Of a DNA stretch of 53,276 bases, positions 41,486 through 49,282 are shown piece by piece. The DNA comes from JAZLDV01 sp045614925 (GTDB taxonomy: Bacteria; Bacillota_I; Bacilli_A; Erysipelotrichales; Coprobacillaceae), in the NCBI GenBank assembly GCA_045614925.1, contig JAZLDV010000059.1, positions 1 through 53,276 on the forward strand. Direction: 5' to 3'. The translations under genes and the position numbers were made by a program. The notes beneath the pieces are model-generated. The model searched no databases. It was not told the DNA's origin and saw only the letters and a program-made list of their open reading frames with translations. Within the stretch, counting starts at the first letter, position 1; each line of letters begins with the position of its first letter.

Positions 41486-42212
41486 AAACACTCTCTACTA
41501 ACTCTCTTACTAATTTTTCATCAACAACATCATATTGTTTCCCATTATAAGCATAACTTACATAATTATGAACAGTCGTAATATCTTCTACCCATGATTT
41601 TGCAGAACTATGAATCTGTGATATACCTGCATTTTTCATCATATATGTTGCATTAGATGCATTCATACCACTTCCTGCTAATATTTCTATTTTATCTCCA
41701 TATTTTTCTTGTAATTCTCTAATTAAAGAAATACCATCCATTGCTTTAGCTTGTAACCCACTTGTTAATACTCTATCAATTCCTAATTCTATCAATTGTT
41801 CAATTGCTAAAAAAGGATCGTCAGTACAATCAAATGCCCTATGAAAAACTGCTTCTTTATTATATTTTTTAATCATACGAACAAATTCTTCAGTTCTTTT
41901 TAAATCTATCGTAAAATCATTTTTTAAAAAACCAAAAGCAATTCCATCAGCACCATGTTTTAACATAAGTTCACAATCTTCTTTCATCACTTCATAATCT
42001 TCATCACTATAACAAAAACCTGCTCCCCTGCATCTAATCATCACAATGACTTTTAAATCAGTGTTTTTCTTTGTTAAAATTAATGAAGATAACGATGGTG
42101 TTAAGCCACCTAAATACAAAGCACTATTTAATTCAATTCTTTTTGCTCCACCTCTATATGCATTCAAAGCATCTTCATAACTTCCACAGCATATTTCAAT
42201 AACTCTATCCAT
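41478..42212 (-). CDS. cutC: CutC family protein
   Basis: The 244-residue TIM-barrel protein starts RVIEICCGSYEDALNAYRGG and has KRIELNSALYLGGLTPSLS, VMIRCRGAGFCYSDEDYEVM, GADGIAFGFLKND, FHRAFDCTDDP and GIDRVLTSGLQA, all CutC landmarks. CutC was named for copper homeostasis. Its role in copper handling is disputed, and an enzymatic function is likely. It forms an overlapping pair with the YitT gene. No copper transporter is in the window. Confidence 0.92.
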   Translation of the reverse strand: MDRVIEICCGSYEDALNAYRGGAKRIELNSALYLGGLTPSLSSLILTKKNTDLKVIVMIRCRGAGFCYSDEDYEVMKEDCELMLKHGADGIAFGFLKNDFTIDLKRTEEFVRMIKKYNKEAVFHRAFDCTDDPFLAIEQLIELGIDRVLTSGLQAKAMDGISLIRELQEKYGDKIEILAGSGMNASNATYMMKNAGISQIHSSAKSWVEDITTVHNYVSYAYNGKQYDVVDEKLVRELVESVYE

Positions 42213-42229
42213 AAAATACTCCTAAAATA

Positions 42230-42257
42230 AATAAAAGTAGTATAACTACTACTTTTA
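42230..42257 (-). terminator. Intrinsic terminator after spx
   Basis: AAAAGTAGTA GTTA TACTACTTTT followed by ATTTATTTT on the minus strand, between spx and cutC. The U tract is interrupted. Confidence 0.7.
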
Positions 42258-42704
42258 TTCACATCCTTCATTACATTTTTCAATCATTTCTTTTTTAATA
42301 TCTTTAAATTGTGGACAATTGTCTAAATTCATACATTCTTGTAAATTACGTAATTCTCTAGGAATAAATGCTCTAATTTCTTCAGCATTATATCCTACCT
42401 GGAATCTTCTTTCATCAATAATAATTGGTCTTTTTAAAATTGATGGATTATCTTGTATAAAATGAATTAATTCATTAATAGACATATCATCTAAATCAAT
42501 ATTACTTTCTTTTATGATTTTTGATCTTTTTGAAATAATATCATCTGTTCCATTTTCACTTCTTTCAAGAAGTTCTTTTAATTCTGTTTCTCTAAGTAAT
42601 GTTGAAAAAATATTTTTTTCAACATATGCAATATCATGATCTTTTAGCCAAGCCTTCACTTTTCTGCATGATGCACAACTTGGTGCTGTATAAATCCTAA
42701 TCAT
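42255..42704 (-). CDS. spx: Spx/ArsC family transcriptional regulator with a cysteine-rich C-terminal tail
   Basis: Spx binds the RNA polymerase alpha C-terminal domain and redirects transcription under disulfide stress. The protein has the redox switch as Cys10-Ala-Ser-Cys13 (APSCASCRKVKAWL), Gly52 (GTDDIIS) and, near residue 90, RPIIIDERRFQVGYN, matching Spx rather than ArsC. At 149 residues it is about 18 longer than usual. The extra tail (residues about 123-149) contains four cysteines: ECMNLDNC and EKCNEGCE. This could bind metal or form further disulfides. It lies upstream of cutC in the same direction. Confidence 0.9.
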   Translation of the reverse strand: MIRIYTAPSCASCRKVKAWLKDHDIAYVEKNIFSTLLRETELKELLERSENGTDDIISKRSKIIKESNIDLDDMSINELIHFIQDNPSILKRPIIIDERRFQVGYNAEEIRAFIPRELRNLQECMNLDNCPQFKDIKKEMIEKCNEGCE

Positions 42705-42775
42705 AAAATCATCTCCCTTGCAACTTAATTATACATCATTTTGTATGTTTATCAACTTGTTTTTTTATTCACCTA

Positions 42776-42804
42776 TTGATTTTTATGGCAAAGAATCATA
42801 TAAT
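42776..42804 (+). promoter_or_regulatory. Promoter of the trpS leader
   Basis: TTGATT (42776-42781) and TATAAT (42799-42804) are exactly 17 bases apart, just upstream of the T-box leader. Confidence 0.75.
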
Positions 42805-42811
42805 TATTTTA

Positions 42812-43027
42812 TGACTTTGAAGGAATATAAGTAGTTTATAATTATTGTTTTTAGAAAGCTTATGGGTGATGAAAATAAGTACTTGATTATAAATGAATTG
42901 GGGTTCTGGAGTTATAATGGCATGAGTCATTATCGTTTATCGCGTTAAGATAATGAGTGCATACATGATATATGTATGAATAAAGGTGGTACCGCGAATT
43001 TTCGTCCTTTTTTAAGGACGTTTTTTT
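42812..43027 (+). promoter_or_regulatory. T-box riboswitch controlling trpS
   Basis: The T-box core AAAGGTGGTACCGCG lies at 42983-42997, followed by the terminator CGTCCTT..AAGGACG and seven T (43003-43027). Stem I can be drawn with TTTATAATTA (42835-42844) pairing GATTATAAA (42885-42893). It has an AGAAAG bulge and a GGGTGATGAAA apical loop on a CTTAT/ATAAG helix. The most likely tryptophan specifier is TGG at 42899-42901 in GAATTGGGG; TGG at 42907-42909 is an alternative. Uncharged tRNA-Trp would stabilise the antiterminator and allow trpS expression. Confidence 0.93.
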
Positions 43028-43047
43028 ATTTAAGGAGGAAAAGATAT

Positions 43048-44037
43048 ATGAAAAGAATGTTAAGTGGGATCAAACCAACTGGAAGAGTGACATTAGGAAA
43101 TTATATTGGAGCAATTAAACCATTCGTATCATTTCAAGATGAATATGAAATGTTTATCTTTGTTGCTAACTTACACTCTATGACAGTTTATCAAGATCCA
43201 AAAGAATTAAGACAAAACACAAGAGACTTAATTGCTTTATATATTGCTGCTGGTTTAGATCCAGAAAGAGCAGTATTATTCTTGCAATCAGATGTAATGG
43301 AACATGCACAATTAGGATGGTATTTAAACTGTATGGCAGGTATGGGAGAATTATCTCGTATGACTCAATACAAAGATAAAGTAGCAAAAGGAGAAAATAT
43401 CGGTGCTGGTATTTTTACTTATCCTACATTAATGAGTGCTGATATTTTAATGTATGATCCTGACTTTGTTCCTACAGGGGAAGATCAAAAACAACACGTT
43501 GAATTATGTAGAGATATTGCTGAAAGATTTAATTCAAGATATAGTGAAACATTTAAAATTCCTGAACCAACTATTCCTAAAGTTGGTGGAAGAATCATGG
43601 ATTTACAAGACCCTACTAAAAAAATGTCTAAATCCGATATAACAGGAAAAGGATGTATTTATATCTTAGATGATATTAATGTATCTAAGAAAAAAATCAA
43701 ATCTGCAGTAACAGATAGCGATGGACATATTCATTATGATCCAGAAAATAAACCAGGTATTTCTAACTTATTAGAAATCTATTCTACTTTATCTGGTAAA
43801 ACTATCAAAGAATTAGAAGAAATGTATGATGGAAAAGGATATGGGGTATTTAAAACTGATTTAGCAGATGTTTTAGGTACAGAATTAGAAAAAATCCAAG
43901 CCAAATATAAAGAAATCACAACTGGAAGTTATCTTGATGATGTATTAGAAGCTGGTGCACAAAAAGCAAGAATCATCGCAAGAAAGAAATTAGCAAAAGT
44001 AGAAAGAAAAATTGGTATTACAATTAAAAAAAGATAA
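43048..44037 (+). CDS. trpS: Tryptophanyl-tRNA synthetase
   Basis: This 329-residue class I synthetase charges tRNA-Trp. It starts MKRMLSGIKPTGRVTLGNYI, in which TLGNYIGA is the HIGH-like motif. It has YPTLMSADILMYDPDFVPTG with EDQKQHVEL for substrate binding, and KKMSKSD as the KMSKS loop near residue 192. The ATG at 43048 follows AAGGAGG by 9 bases; a longer frame from 42976 would run through the T-box terminator and was rejected. It is controlled by the T-box upstream and ends in its own terminator. Confidence 0.97.
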   Translation: MKRMLSGIKPTGRVTLGNYIGAIKPFVSFQDEYEMFIFVANLHSMTVYQDPKELRQNTRDLIALYIAAGLDPERAVLFLQSDVMEHAQLGWYLNCMAGMGELSRMTQYKDKVAKGENIGAGIFTYPTLMSADILMYDPDFVPTGEDQKQHVELCRDIAERFNSRYSETFKIPEPTIPKVGGRIMDLQDPTKKMSKSDITGKGCIYILDDINVSKKKIKSAVTDSDGHIHYDPENKPGISNLLEIYSTLSGKTIKELEEMYDGKGYGVFKTDLADVLGTELEKIQAKYKEITTGSYLDDVLEAGAQKARIIARKKLAKVERKIGITIKKR

Positions 44038-44038
44038 T

Positions 44039-44076
44039 CAATAGGTCTGCATATTCATATGCAGACCTATTGTTTT
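44039..44076 (+). terminator. Intrinsic terminator after trpS
   Basis: CAATAGGTCTGCATA TTCA TATGCAGACCTATTG followed by TTTT, a perfect 15-base-pair stem. Confidence 0.9.
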
Positions 44077-44109
44077 CTTCTCTTTTATTACATAATAATA
44101 TCCTTATAA

Positions 44110-44144
44110 AAAAACTAGCAAAATACAAATGTATTTTGCTAGTT
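44110..44144 (-). terminator. Intrinsic terminator after the beta-helix surface protein gene
   Basis: ACTAGCAAAATACA TTTG TATTTTGCTAGT followed by seven T on the minus strand. The stem closely resembles that of the terminator at 45653-45690. Confidence 0.87.
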
Positions 44145-44159
44145 ATAGTTATAGTTTTT

Positions 44160-45611
44160 TTATTTTTTAACAACGCTATACCAAACGTCACCGTTTGCTT
44201 GAGTTTCACTTACTACTTCATATCCTTCAGCGATTTTAATATTATTTGGATCATCTCCGCCAGTTAATGGATTAAAGTTTACAAATGTTCCTCCATAAAT
44301 ATTGATATATCCAGTTCCTCTATTTGCATTTGCAACATTGACAGGACGATTTTCCCATTCTGTATTATGGAAGAATCCACCATAAATATCAATAACTCCA
44401 CCACTTGAATAAACTAATTCATGATTACTTCCAGTAGATACAAAACTTCCACCATTAATAGTTACTTTTGCATTTTTACCTGCCCAAATAGCAACACCTT
44501 TATTTGTGTTAAAGTTTCCACCATTAATTACAACTTCACTTGGCCCTTGTGCATAAACAATACATGTACTTCCTTCACTATTAGCTGAATTAATTGTTCC
44601 TTCACCATTAATTGTTAATTTACCATTGTATGCAGTTGTAAATAAATATGTATATCCTGTATTTTTTCCATCTTGATATACACTATCATGGTTAATTGTG
44701 TGTCCATTTAAATTTAATGTAAATTCTTTAGCATCTTTAACTGCATATTCTCTATTTTTGCTAAAATGATTAACAGCATCTGTTGTTTTATAATCAGCAC
44801 CTAATGTATATGTTCCTGCAGTTGTAGATGATTCATATGCTTGATTAGCATTTGAAATTACACTTGGAATAGTCATATTTTTAAACCATTTTTCTGCATT
44901 TTCTTTATTAGCAATACCAAATGATGTATCTAATGCAGCTTGTGCACTAGCAAACCCTTGAGTTTGAACTGCTTGAGATAATACTAAGATATCATATGTA
45001 TCTCCATAAGTTGCTACTACATCATTTGTAGCTCCTTTATTCATGTATACTTGTTTTAAACTAGGCATAGATGTTTCTCCTGCTCCTAAAGCACTTGGAT
45101 ATGTAAAGCTATATACTGAATATGTTACACCATTTACAGTAATATAATCTACAAATGTTACATCTATTTTTGGATCTACATTTTCTGCATTCATTACGAT
45201 ATGGATATATTCTCCTTCTGGTCCATATGTTTGATCCCCTTCAAATGCAATTAATGTACGTACATAAGCATCAGATTTTCCTGTATTTTTTACAGTAACA
45301 AACTTGTCTAATACATTTTCATTATCTTCTACAACTTTCCAAGCTTGTTCACCTTTTTCTACCCATTTATCTTCTGCAGCCCAAGGAATACTGTCCCCTT
45401 TAAATACTGCTGGATATAATGGTTTTGCTTGTTTAAATTCAACAAGATTTCCACTTTCATCACGTTCTTGTTCAATTTGGTCAATTTTGACATTTCCTAA
45501 TATCATAACGTTTACATCATCATCTGTATCTGTTAAATAAGCAACAGTTCCAGCTACTGCTGCACCTACAACTAATACAAAACTTAATGTATAAAGTAAT
45601 ACTTTCTTCAT
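44160..45611 (-). CDS. SipW-type secreted protein with a C-terminal beta-helix
   Basis: The N-terminus (MKKVLLYTLSFVLVVGAAVA, then GTVAYLTDTDDDVNV) is a SipW-dependent-type signal peptide as in TasA and camelysin. Residues 35-250 include LGNVKIDQIEQERD, shared with the truncated gene at 1-225, and VTVKNTGKSDAYVRTLIAFE, typical of TasA-like beta-sandwich proteins. Residues 295-450 carry short repeats of the form I-N/Y-G-G-x-F (VVINGGNF, VTINGGSF, IDIYGGFF, INIYGGTF), indicating a right-handed beta-helix. No cell-wall sorting signal is visible. AAGGAAGGGG precedes the ATG. A surface fibre or adhesin role is inferred. The matching SipW signal peptidase is not in the window. Confidence 0.85.
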   Translation of the reverse strand: MKKVLLYTLSFVLVVGAAVAGTVAYLTDTDDDVNVMILGNVKIDQIEQERDESGNLVEFKQAKPLYPAVFKGDSIPWAAEDKWVEKGEQAWKVVEDNENVLDKFVTVKNTGKSDAYVRTLIAFEGDQTYGPEGEYIHIVMNAENVDPKIDVTFVDYITVNGVTYSVYSFTYPSALGAGETSMPSLKQVYMNKGATNDVVATYGDTYDILVLSQAVQTQGFASAQAALDTSFGIANKENAEKWFKNMTIPSVISNANQAYESSTTAGTYTLGADYKTTDAVNHFSKNREYAVKDAKEFTLNLNGHTINHDSVYQDGKNTGYTYLFTTAYNGKLTINGEGTINSANSEGSTCIVYAQGPSEVVINGGNFNTNKGVAIWAGKNAKVTINGGSFVSTGSNHELVYSSGGVIDIYGGFFHNTEWENRPVNVANANRGTGYINIYGGTFVNFNPLTGGDDPNNIKIAEGYEVVSETQANGDVWYSVVKK

Positions 45612-45635
45612 AATTATTTCCCCTTCCTTTTAATA

Positions 45636-45664
45636 ATTATATCACTAGATACAAAAGCTAGCAA
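45636..45664 (-). promoter_or_regulatory. Promoter of the SipW-type/beta-helix gene, overlapping the previous terminator
   Basis: TTGCTA (45659-45664) and TATAAT (45636-45641) are 17 bases apart, with an extended TGA before the -10. The -35 lies in the 3' arm of the terminator at 45653-45690. Confidence 0.65.
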
Positions 45665-45690
45665 AACAAAATTGCTTTGCTAGCTTTTAT
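45653..45690 (-). terminator. Intrinsic terminator after the 187-residue protein gene
   Basis: AAAGCTAGCAAAGCAA TTTT and a GTTTTGCTAGCTTTT arm on the minus strand. The T run is short and the next promoter begins within it. Confidence 0.8.
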
Positions 45691-46243
45691 TAATATATTC
45701 TTTATATAGCAGTTCATGTAAAGAAGAATAACCTTTTTCTAATTTATTTTTCAATATAACATATTTATCACTTGGAGAACCATCGACTATATCTAATGAT
45801 TCACATAAAGCAATAAATGTATCATAATGAACAACAAACAATTCATCGATTACTTCTTCTACACATATTTTTTTCATTCTTTCTTCTCTCGTTAAACCAA
45901 ATTCTTTTTCATAAGCTTCCTGTATAATTTCATATTCAAAATGCTTTAATGCCAGAGTTTCTATAATCGTATTGACTTGCTTCATTTTAGAATGCATCAT
46001 TGTTCCTCTTCTATATATCTGCTTATTTTTTATATCAACTACAATACTATAATGAGAATCACCAAGTATATAGATTCCATCATCCATTTCTATATTCATC
46101 TGACAATATATAAAATCATGCAACTGCTCACTTGTAACATAATAAATAGGAAGAAAATAAAACTTCTCTATACAATCATCATTTTGCCATTCATAGGATT
46201 CAAGCAGTTCTTCATCATCACATACAAAATTAACTAAAAACAT
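45680..46243 (-). CDS. Uncharacterised protein (187 residues)
   Basis: I do not recognise this family with confidence. It is an acidic soluble protein with no signal peptide or membrane helix. The N-terminal half is mixed alpha/beta (MFLVNFVCDDEELLESYEWQ, YFLPIYYVTSEQLHDFIYCQ, GIYILGDSHYSIVVDIKN). The C-terminal half is helical (IIQEAYEKEFGLTREERMKK, FVVHYDTFIALCES). The start is ATG 46243, with AAGGGGG 5 bases upstream, not the ATG at 46261 that lies before that site. It sits between a SipW-type gene and a three-gene ridA unit, with its own terminator. Confidence 0.75.
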   Translation of the reverse strand: MFLVNFVCDDEELLESYEWQNDDCIEKFYFLPIYYVTSEQLHDFIYCQMNIEMDDGIYILGDSHYSIVVDIKNKQIYRRGTMMHSKMKQVNTIIETLALKHFEYEIIQEAYEKEFGLTREERMKKICVEEVIDELFVVHYDTFIALCESLDIVDGSPSDKYVILKNKLEKGYSSLHELLYKEYINKS

Positions 46244-46278
46244 AATAACCCCCTTATTCATCTATATGTTAGTATGCC

Positions 46279-46310
46279 AAAAAAAAGACGGTATTATCCT
46301 ATACCGTCTA
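46279..46310 (-). terminator. Intrinsic terminator at the end of the ridA unit
   Basis: AGACGGTAT AGGATA ATACCGTCT followed by eight T on the minus strand. The stop codon of the preceding gene lies in the loop. Confidence 0.88.
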
Positions 46311-46626
46311 AAAAATATTTTTCTTTTACTTTCATATACATATGAATTGCTTTATCATATAACTTTTTATCTTTTAACAATTTTATAAATCTATTATTAT
46401 AACGATCAAAATAATCTATATTAATATACTGACACTCATAATCTTTACTATGACTTGTAGGATATAATCTATTTGAATAATAATCGATAGGTCTTTTATA
46501 TCCACTTCCTACTTTCATATCTTTTACATATTCTAATATATTCATTTCAATATATTCTACATGACCATCTTCATAATAAATTCTTGTAAAAGAATTTATT
46601 CCATCAATAATAAAAACATTACTCAT
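46294..46626 (-). CDS. Uncharacterised 110-residue protein coupled to ridA
   Basis: No known domain is apparent. The protein starts MSNVFIIDGINSFTRIYYED and contains GSGYKRPIDYYSNRLYPTSH. It ends in a basic helical segment (FIKLLKDKKLYDKAIHMYMK). It is Tyr-rich and soluble, with no signal peptide. The ATG at 46626 overlaps the ridA stop by eight bases, so it is likely translated by coupling; its own ribosome-binding site is poor. A vague resemblance to ComK-like proteins was considered and not supported. Confidence 0.65.
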   Translation of the reverse strand: MSNVFIIDGINSFTRIYYEDGHVEYIEMNILEYVKDMKVGSGYKRPIDYYSNRLYPTSHSKDYECQYINIDYFDRYNNRFIKLLKDKKLYDKAIHMYMKVKEKYFLDGIG

Positions 46627-46993
46627 GTGCAATAACTTCTATTTCTACTAATGCACCTTTAGGAACTCTTGCAACTTCTACTGCAGATCTAGCAGGATAA
46701 GGTTCTTTAAAATATGTTGCATAAACTTCATTCATATCTGCAAAATCATCCATATTATCTAAAAACACTGTTGTTTTCACAACATGACTTAAATCTAATC
46801 CTACTGATTCTAATAATCCTTTTACATTTTCTAAAGATTGTTTAGTCTGCTCTTTAATTCCTTCTGGCATCATATTCGTTTTTGGATCAATTGGTAATTG
46901 ACCAGAAAAATAATAGAAATCCCCAATTTTTATTCCTTGACTATAAGGTCCAATAGCACCTGGTGCCTTGTCTGTTACAACTGCTTTTTTCAT
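46619..46993 (-). CDS. ridA: RidA family enamine/imine deaminase
   Basis: RidA hydrolyses reactive enamines and imines released by PLP enzymes, protecting the cell from 2-aminoacrylate. The 124-residue protein has the expected AIGPYSQGIKIGDFYYFSGQ, VKTTVFLDNMDDFADMNEVY, PYPARSAVEVARVPKGALVE and terminal IEVIAHE. The conserved arginine in PARSAVEV binds the substrate carboxylate. Length is standard. AGGAGG lies upstream of the ATG. The product is trimeric in the family. Serine and cysteine enzymes elsewhere in the window, such as CyuA, could generate its substrate. Confidence 0.95.
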   Translation of the reverse strand: MKKAVVTDKAPGAIGPYSQGIKIGDFYYFSGQLPIDPKTNMMPEGIKEQTKQSLENVKGLLESVGLDLSHVVKTTVFLDNMDDFADMNEVYATYFKEPYPARSAVEVARVPKGALVEIEVIAHE

Positions 46994-47078
46994 CGTATTT
47001 ACCTCCTATTTCATTATAACAAATCTCCATCATTTATAAACAAATAACACTTACAATTCAAAAATAAGTCTTAAAATA

Positions 47079-47103
47079 CAAAAAGTAGACTTACGTCTAC
47101 TTT
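47079..47103 (-). terminator. Intrinsic terminator after the transketolase genes
   Basis: AAAGTAGAC GTAA GTCTACTTT followed by TT on the minus strand, including the end of the gene. Confidence 0.8.
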
Positions 47104-48035
47104 AAGAATCCTTTTACACTGTTATAGATACCTTCAGCATCTAAACCATATTTTTTAATTAATTGTAAAGCAGGTCCTGATTCACCATATACATCATTAA
47201 TACCTACTTTTAATACAGGAACTGGATATGATTCACATAATGCGTCACAAACAGCACTTCCTAAACCACCAATAACTGAATGTTCTTCAACAGTCACAAC
47301 TTTACCTGTTTGTTTAGCTGCTTCAATAATTAATTCTTTATCTAATGGTTTAATAGTATGAATATTAATTAATTTAACACTAATACCATCTGCTTCTAAC
47401 ATTTTAACAGCACCAATCGCATTATTAACAGTTAAACCTGTTGCTACGATTGTTACATCTTTACCTTCATTTAAAACAATACCTTTACCTAATTCAAATT
47501 TATAAGTTTCAGGATCATTAAATACAGGTACTGCTAAACGACCAAATCTTAAATAAACTGGCCCTACATATTCAAATGCAGCACGTACTGCAGCTCTTGC
47601 TTCAACATCATCAGCAGGATTAATAATAACCATACCTGGGATAGTTCTCATTAATGCAATATCTTCATTACATTGGTGAGTTGCACCATCTTCACCTACT
47701 GAAATACCAGCATGTGTTGCTCCAATTTTTACATTTAATCCAGGATACCCAACAGAGTTTCTAATTTGTTCAAATGCTCTTCCAGCAGCAAACATAGCAA
47801 ATGAACTAGCAAAAGGAACTTTACCAGTTGCAGCTAAACCTGCAGCTACACCAATCATATTTGCTTCTGCAATACCAGCATTAATAAATCTTTCTGGGAA
47901 TGCTTTAGCAAACATTCCAGTTTTTGTTGCTCCTGCTAAGTCAGCATCTAAAACAACAATGTTATCATGTTCATGACCTAATTGAACTAATGTTTCTCCA
48001 TAACTTTCTCTTGTCGCAATTGTTTTTACTGACAT
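47097..48035 (-). CDS. Transketolase, C-terminal subunit
   Basis: This 312-residue protein carries the pyrimidine-binding and C-terminal domains of transketolase. It has VLDADLAGATKTGMFAKAFP, INAGIAEANMIGVAAGLAAT (the conserved Glu that activates TPP), FASSFAMFAAGRAFEQIRNS, GATHAGISVGEDGATHQ and VTVEEHSVIGGLGSAV. It needs the N-terminal subunit encoded just upstream. The genes overlap by 10 bases, with AGGTG before this ATG. The pair interconverts pentose and other sugar phosphates. Split transketolases are common in Firmicutes and Archaea. Confidence 0.95.
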   Translation of the reverse strand: MSVKTIATRESYGETLVQLGHEHDNIVVLDADLAGATKTGMFAKAFPERFINAGIAEANMIGVAAGLAATGKVPFASSFAMFAAGRAFEQIRNSVGYPGLNVKIGATHAGISVGEDGATHQCNEDIALMRTIPGMVIINPADDVEARAAVRAAFEYVGPVYLRFGRLAVPVFNDPETYKFELGKGIVLNEGKDVTIVATGLTVNNAIGAVKMLEADGISVKLINIHTIKPLDKELIIEAAKQTGKVVTVEEHSVIGGLGSAVCDALCESYPVPVLKVGINDVYGESGPALQLIKKYGLDAEGIYNSVKGFLK

Positions 48036-48859
48036 AACATTTCACCTGCTTCCTCTAATTCTTTCATTGCAATTTCAAATTGCTCATCATTTGGTGCTAC
48101 ACCATGCCAAGATGCTTTATCTTCCATAAATGATACACCTTTTCCTTTGATAGTTTTTGCAATAATTGCAGTTGGTTTTCCTTTAATTGTTTTTGCTTCT
48201 TCAAAAGCTTTTTCAATATCATCAAAGTCATTACCATTAATATTGATTACATGGAAATTAAATGCTTCAAATTTTTTATCGATAGGATAAGGTGAATTAA
48301 CATCACTAATCTTACCATCAATTTGAAGATTATTGTTATCAACAATTACAACTAAATTATCTAATTGTCTAAATCCAGCAAGCATTGCTGCTTCCCAAAC
48401 TTGACCTTCTTGAATTTCTCCATCTCCTAATAATGTATAAACTCTATAATCATCATTAGAAATTTTAGCACTAATAGCCATACCTACCGCAGTAGAAATA
48501 CCTTGTCCTAAAGAACCTGAAGACATATCTACACCAGGAATTCCTTTCATATCAGGATGTCCTTGTAAATAAGAACCAACATGTCTTAAAGTAATTAAAT
48601 CTTCAACTGGGAAGAATCCTCTATGTGCTAATGCAGCATATAAACCAGGAGCAGTATGTCCTTTTGATAATACAAAACGATCTCTATTTGGATCTTTTGG
48701 ATTTTCAGGATTAATATTTAACTCCTTAAAATACAAATATGTAAATATATCGGCAGCAGATAATGAACCTCCAGGATGTCCAGCTTTTGCGCTATGAACA
48801 GATCTGATAATACCTTTACGAACATTATTTGCCATTACTAACAACTCGTGCTTATCCAT
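48026..48859 (-). CDS. Transketolase, N-terminal (TPP-binding) subunit
   Basis: This 277-residue protein binds the diphosphate of TPP through YTLLGDGEIQEGQVWEAAML and DNNNLQID (the GDG-x(n)-NN motif). Earlier landmarks are SAKAGHPGGSLSAADIFTYL, RDRFVLSKGHTAPGLYAALA and LQGHPDMKGIPGVDMSSGSL. The start is ATG 48859, with AAGGAGG 8 bases upstream; an ATG two codons earlier is too close to that site. It is the first gene of the transketolase pair, driven by a promoter at 48937-48966. The two subunits together equal one standard transketolase. Confidence 0.95.
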   Translation of the reverse strand: MDKHELLVMANNVRKGIIRSVHSAKAGHPGGSLSAADIFTYLYFKELNINPENPKDPNRDRFVLSKGHTAPGLYAALAHRGFFPVEDLITLRHVGSYLQGHPDMKGIPGVDMSSGSLGQGISTAVGMAISAKISNDDYRVYTLLGDGEIQEGQVWEAAMLAGFRQLDNLVVIVDNNNLQIDGKISDVNSPYPIDKKFEAFNFHVININGNDFDDIEKAFEEAKTIKGKPTAIIAKTIKGKGVSFMEDKASWHGVAPNDEQFEIAMKELEEAGEMLCQ

Positions 48860-48936
48860 TGTCATATCCTCCTTAAATTATTCCTTAATAAAATGGTTTT
48901 ATGAAATCAAAATACAAACAAAGATTTCGCATTTAA

Positions 48937-48966
48937 ATTATAGTATTATTCGCCGTCAATTTCCAA
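48937..48966 (-). promoter_or_regulatory. Promoter of the transketolase genes
   Basis: TTGGAA (48961-48966) and TATAAT (48937-48942) are 18 bases apart on the minus strand. Confidence 0.6.
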
Positions 48967-49239
48967 CATTTTATTAAAAAATCTCAACTTTTTTTCATTT
49001 TTTTACAAAATATGTAGAATTAGGATAAAATTTTATCACTTCTACACTTTATATCATACAAAATACCATATTTTATATCAACAAAATCACTTTAATTTTT
49101 AATAAAAGAAAATTAAAATCTCCCTATAATGATTGATACAAATAATAGTTCTACTATCTTAGAACATTAAACTATTTTATTTTTTAAAGAATCATTTTAT
49201 ATAATCTTCCATCCATCAATAATTATGATTGTTTCAATA
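48967..49239. other. AT-rich intergenic DNA with no gene seen
   Basis: Between the transketolase promoter and the cotransporter terminator I see only AT-rich DNA. There is a small GTTCTA / TAGAAC inverted repeat near 49150-49170 and no frame longer than about ten codons with a ribosome-binding site. An untranslated RNA cannot be excluded. Confidence 0.5.
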
Positions 49240-49274
49240 TAAAAAAGATGCAGGGTATTAACCTTGCATCTTTG
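49240..49274 (-). terminator. Intrinsic terminator after the Na/Pi cotransporter gene
   Basis: AAAGATGCAAGG TTAATA CCCTGCATCTTT followed by TTTA on the minus strand, with one A-C mismatch. Confidence 0.82.
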
Positions 49275-49282
49275 TATTAATT

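Noticed and set aside
46294..46626. ComK-like competence regulator
   Set aside because: A few shared residues (GSGYKR, Tyr-rich) were suggestive, but I could not align the family's conserved core.
49075..49240. Small RNA or leader in the gap before the transketolase genes
   Set aside because: Only a short inverted repeat and AT-rich DNA are visible, with no promoter-terminator pair that would define an RNA gene.
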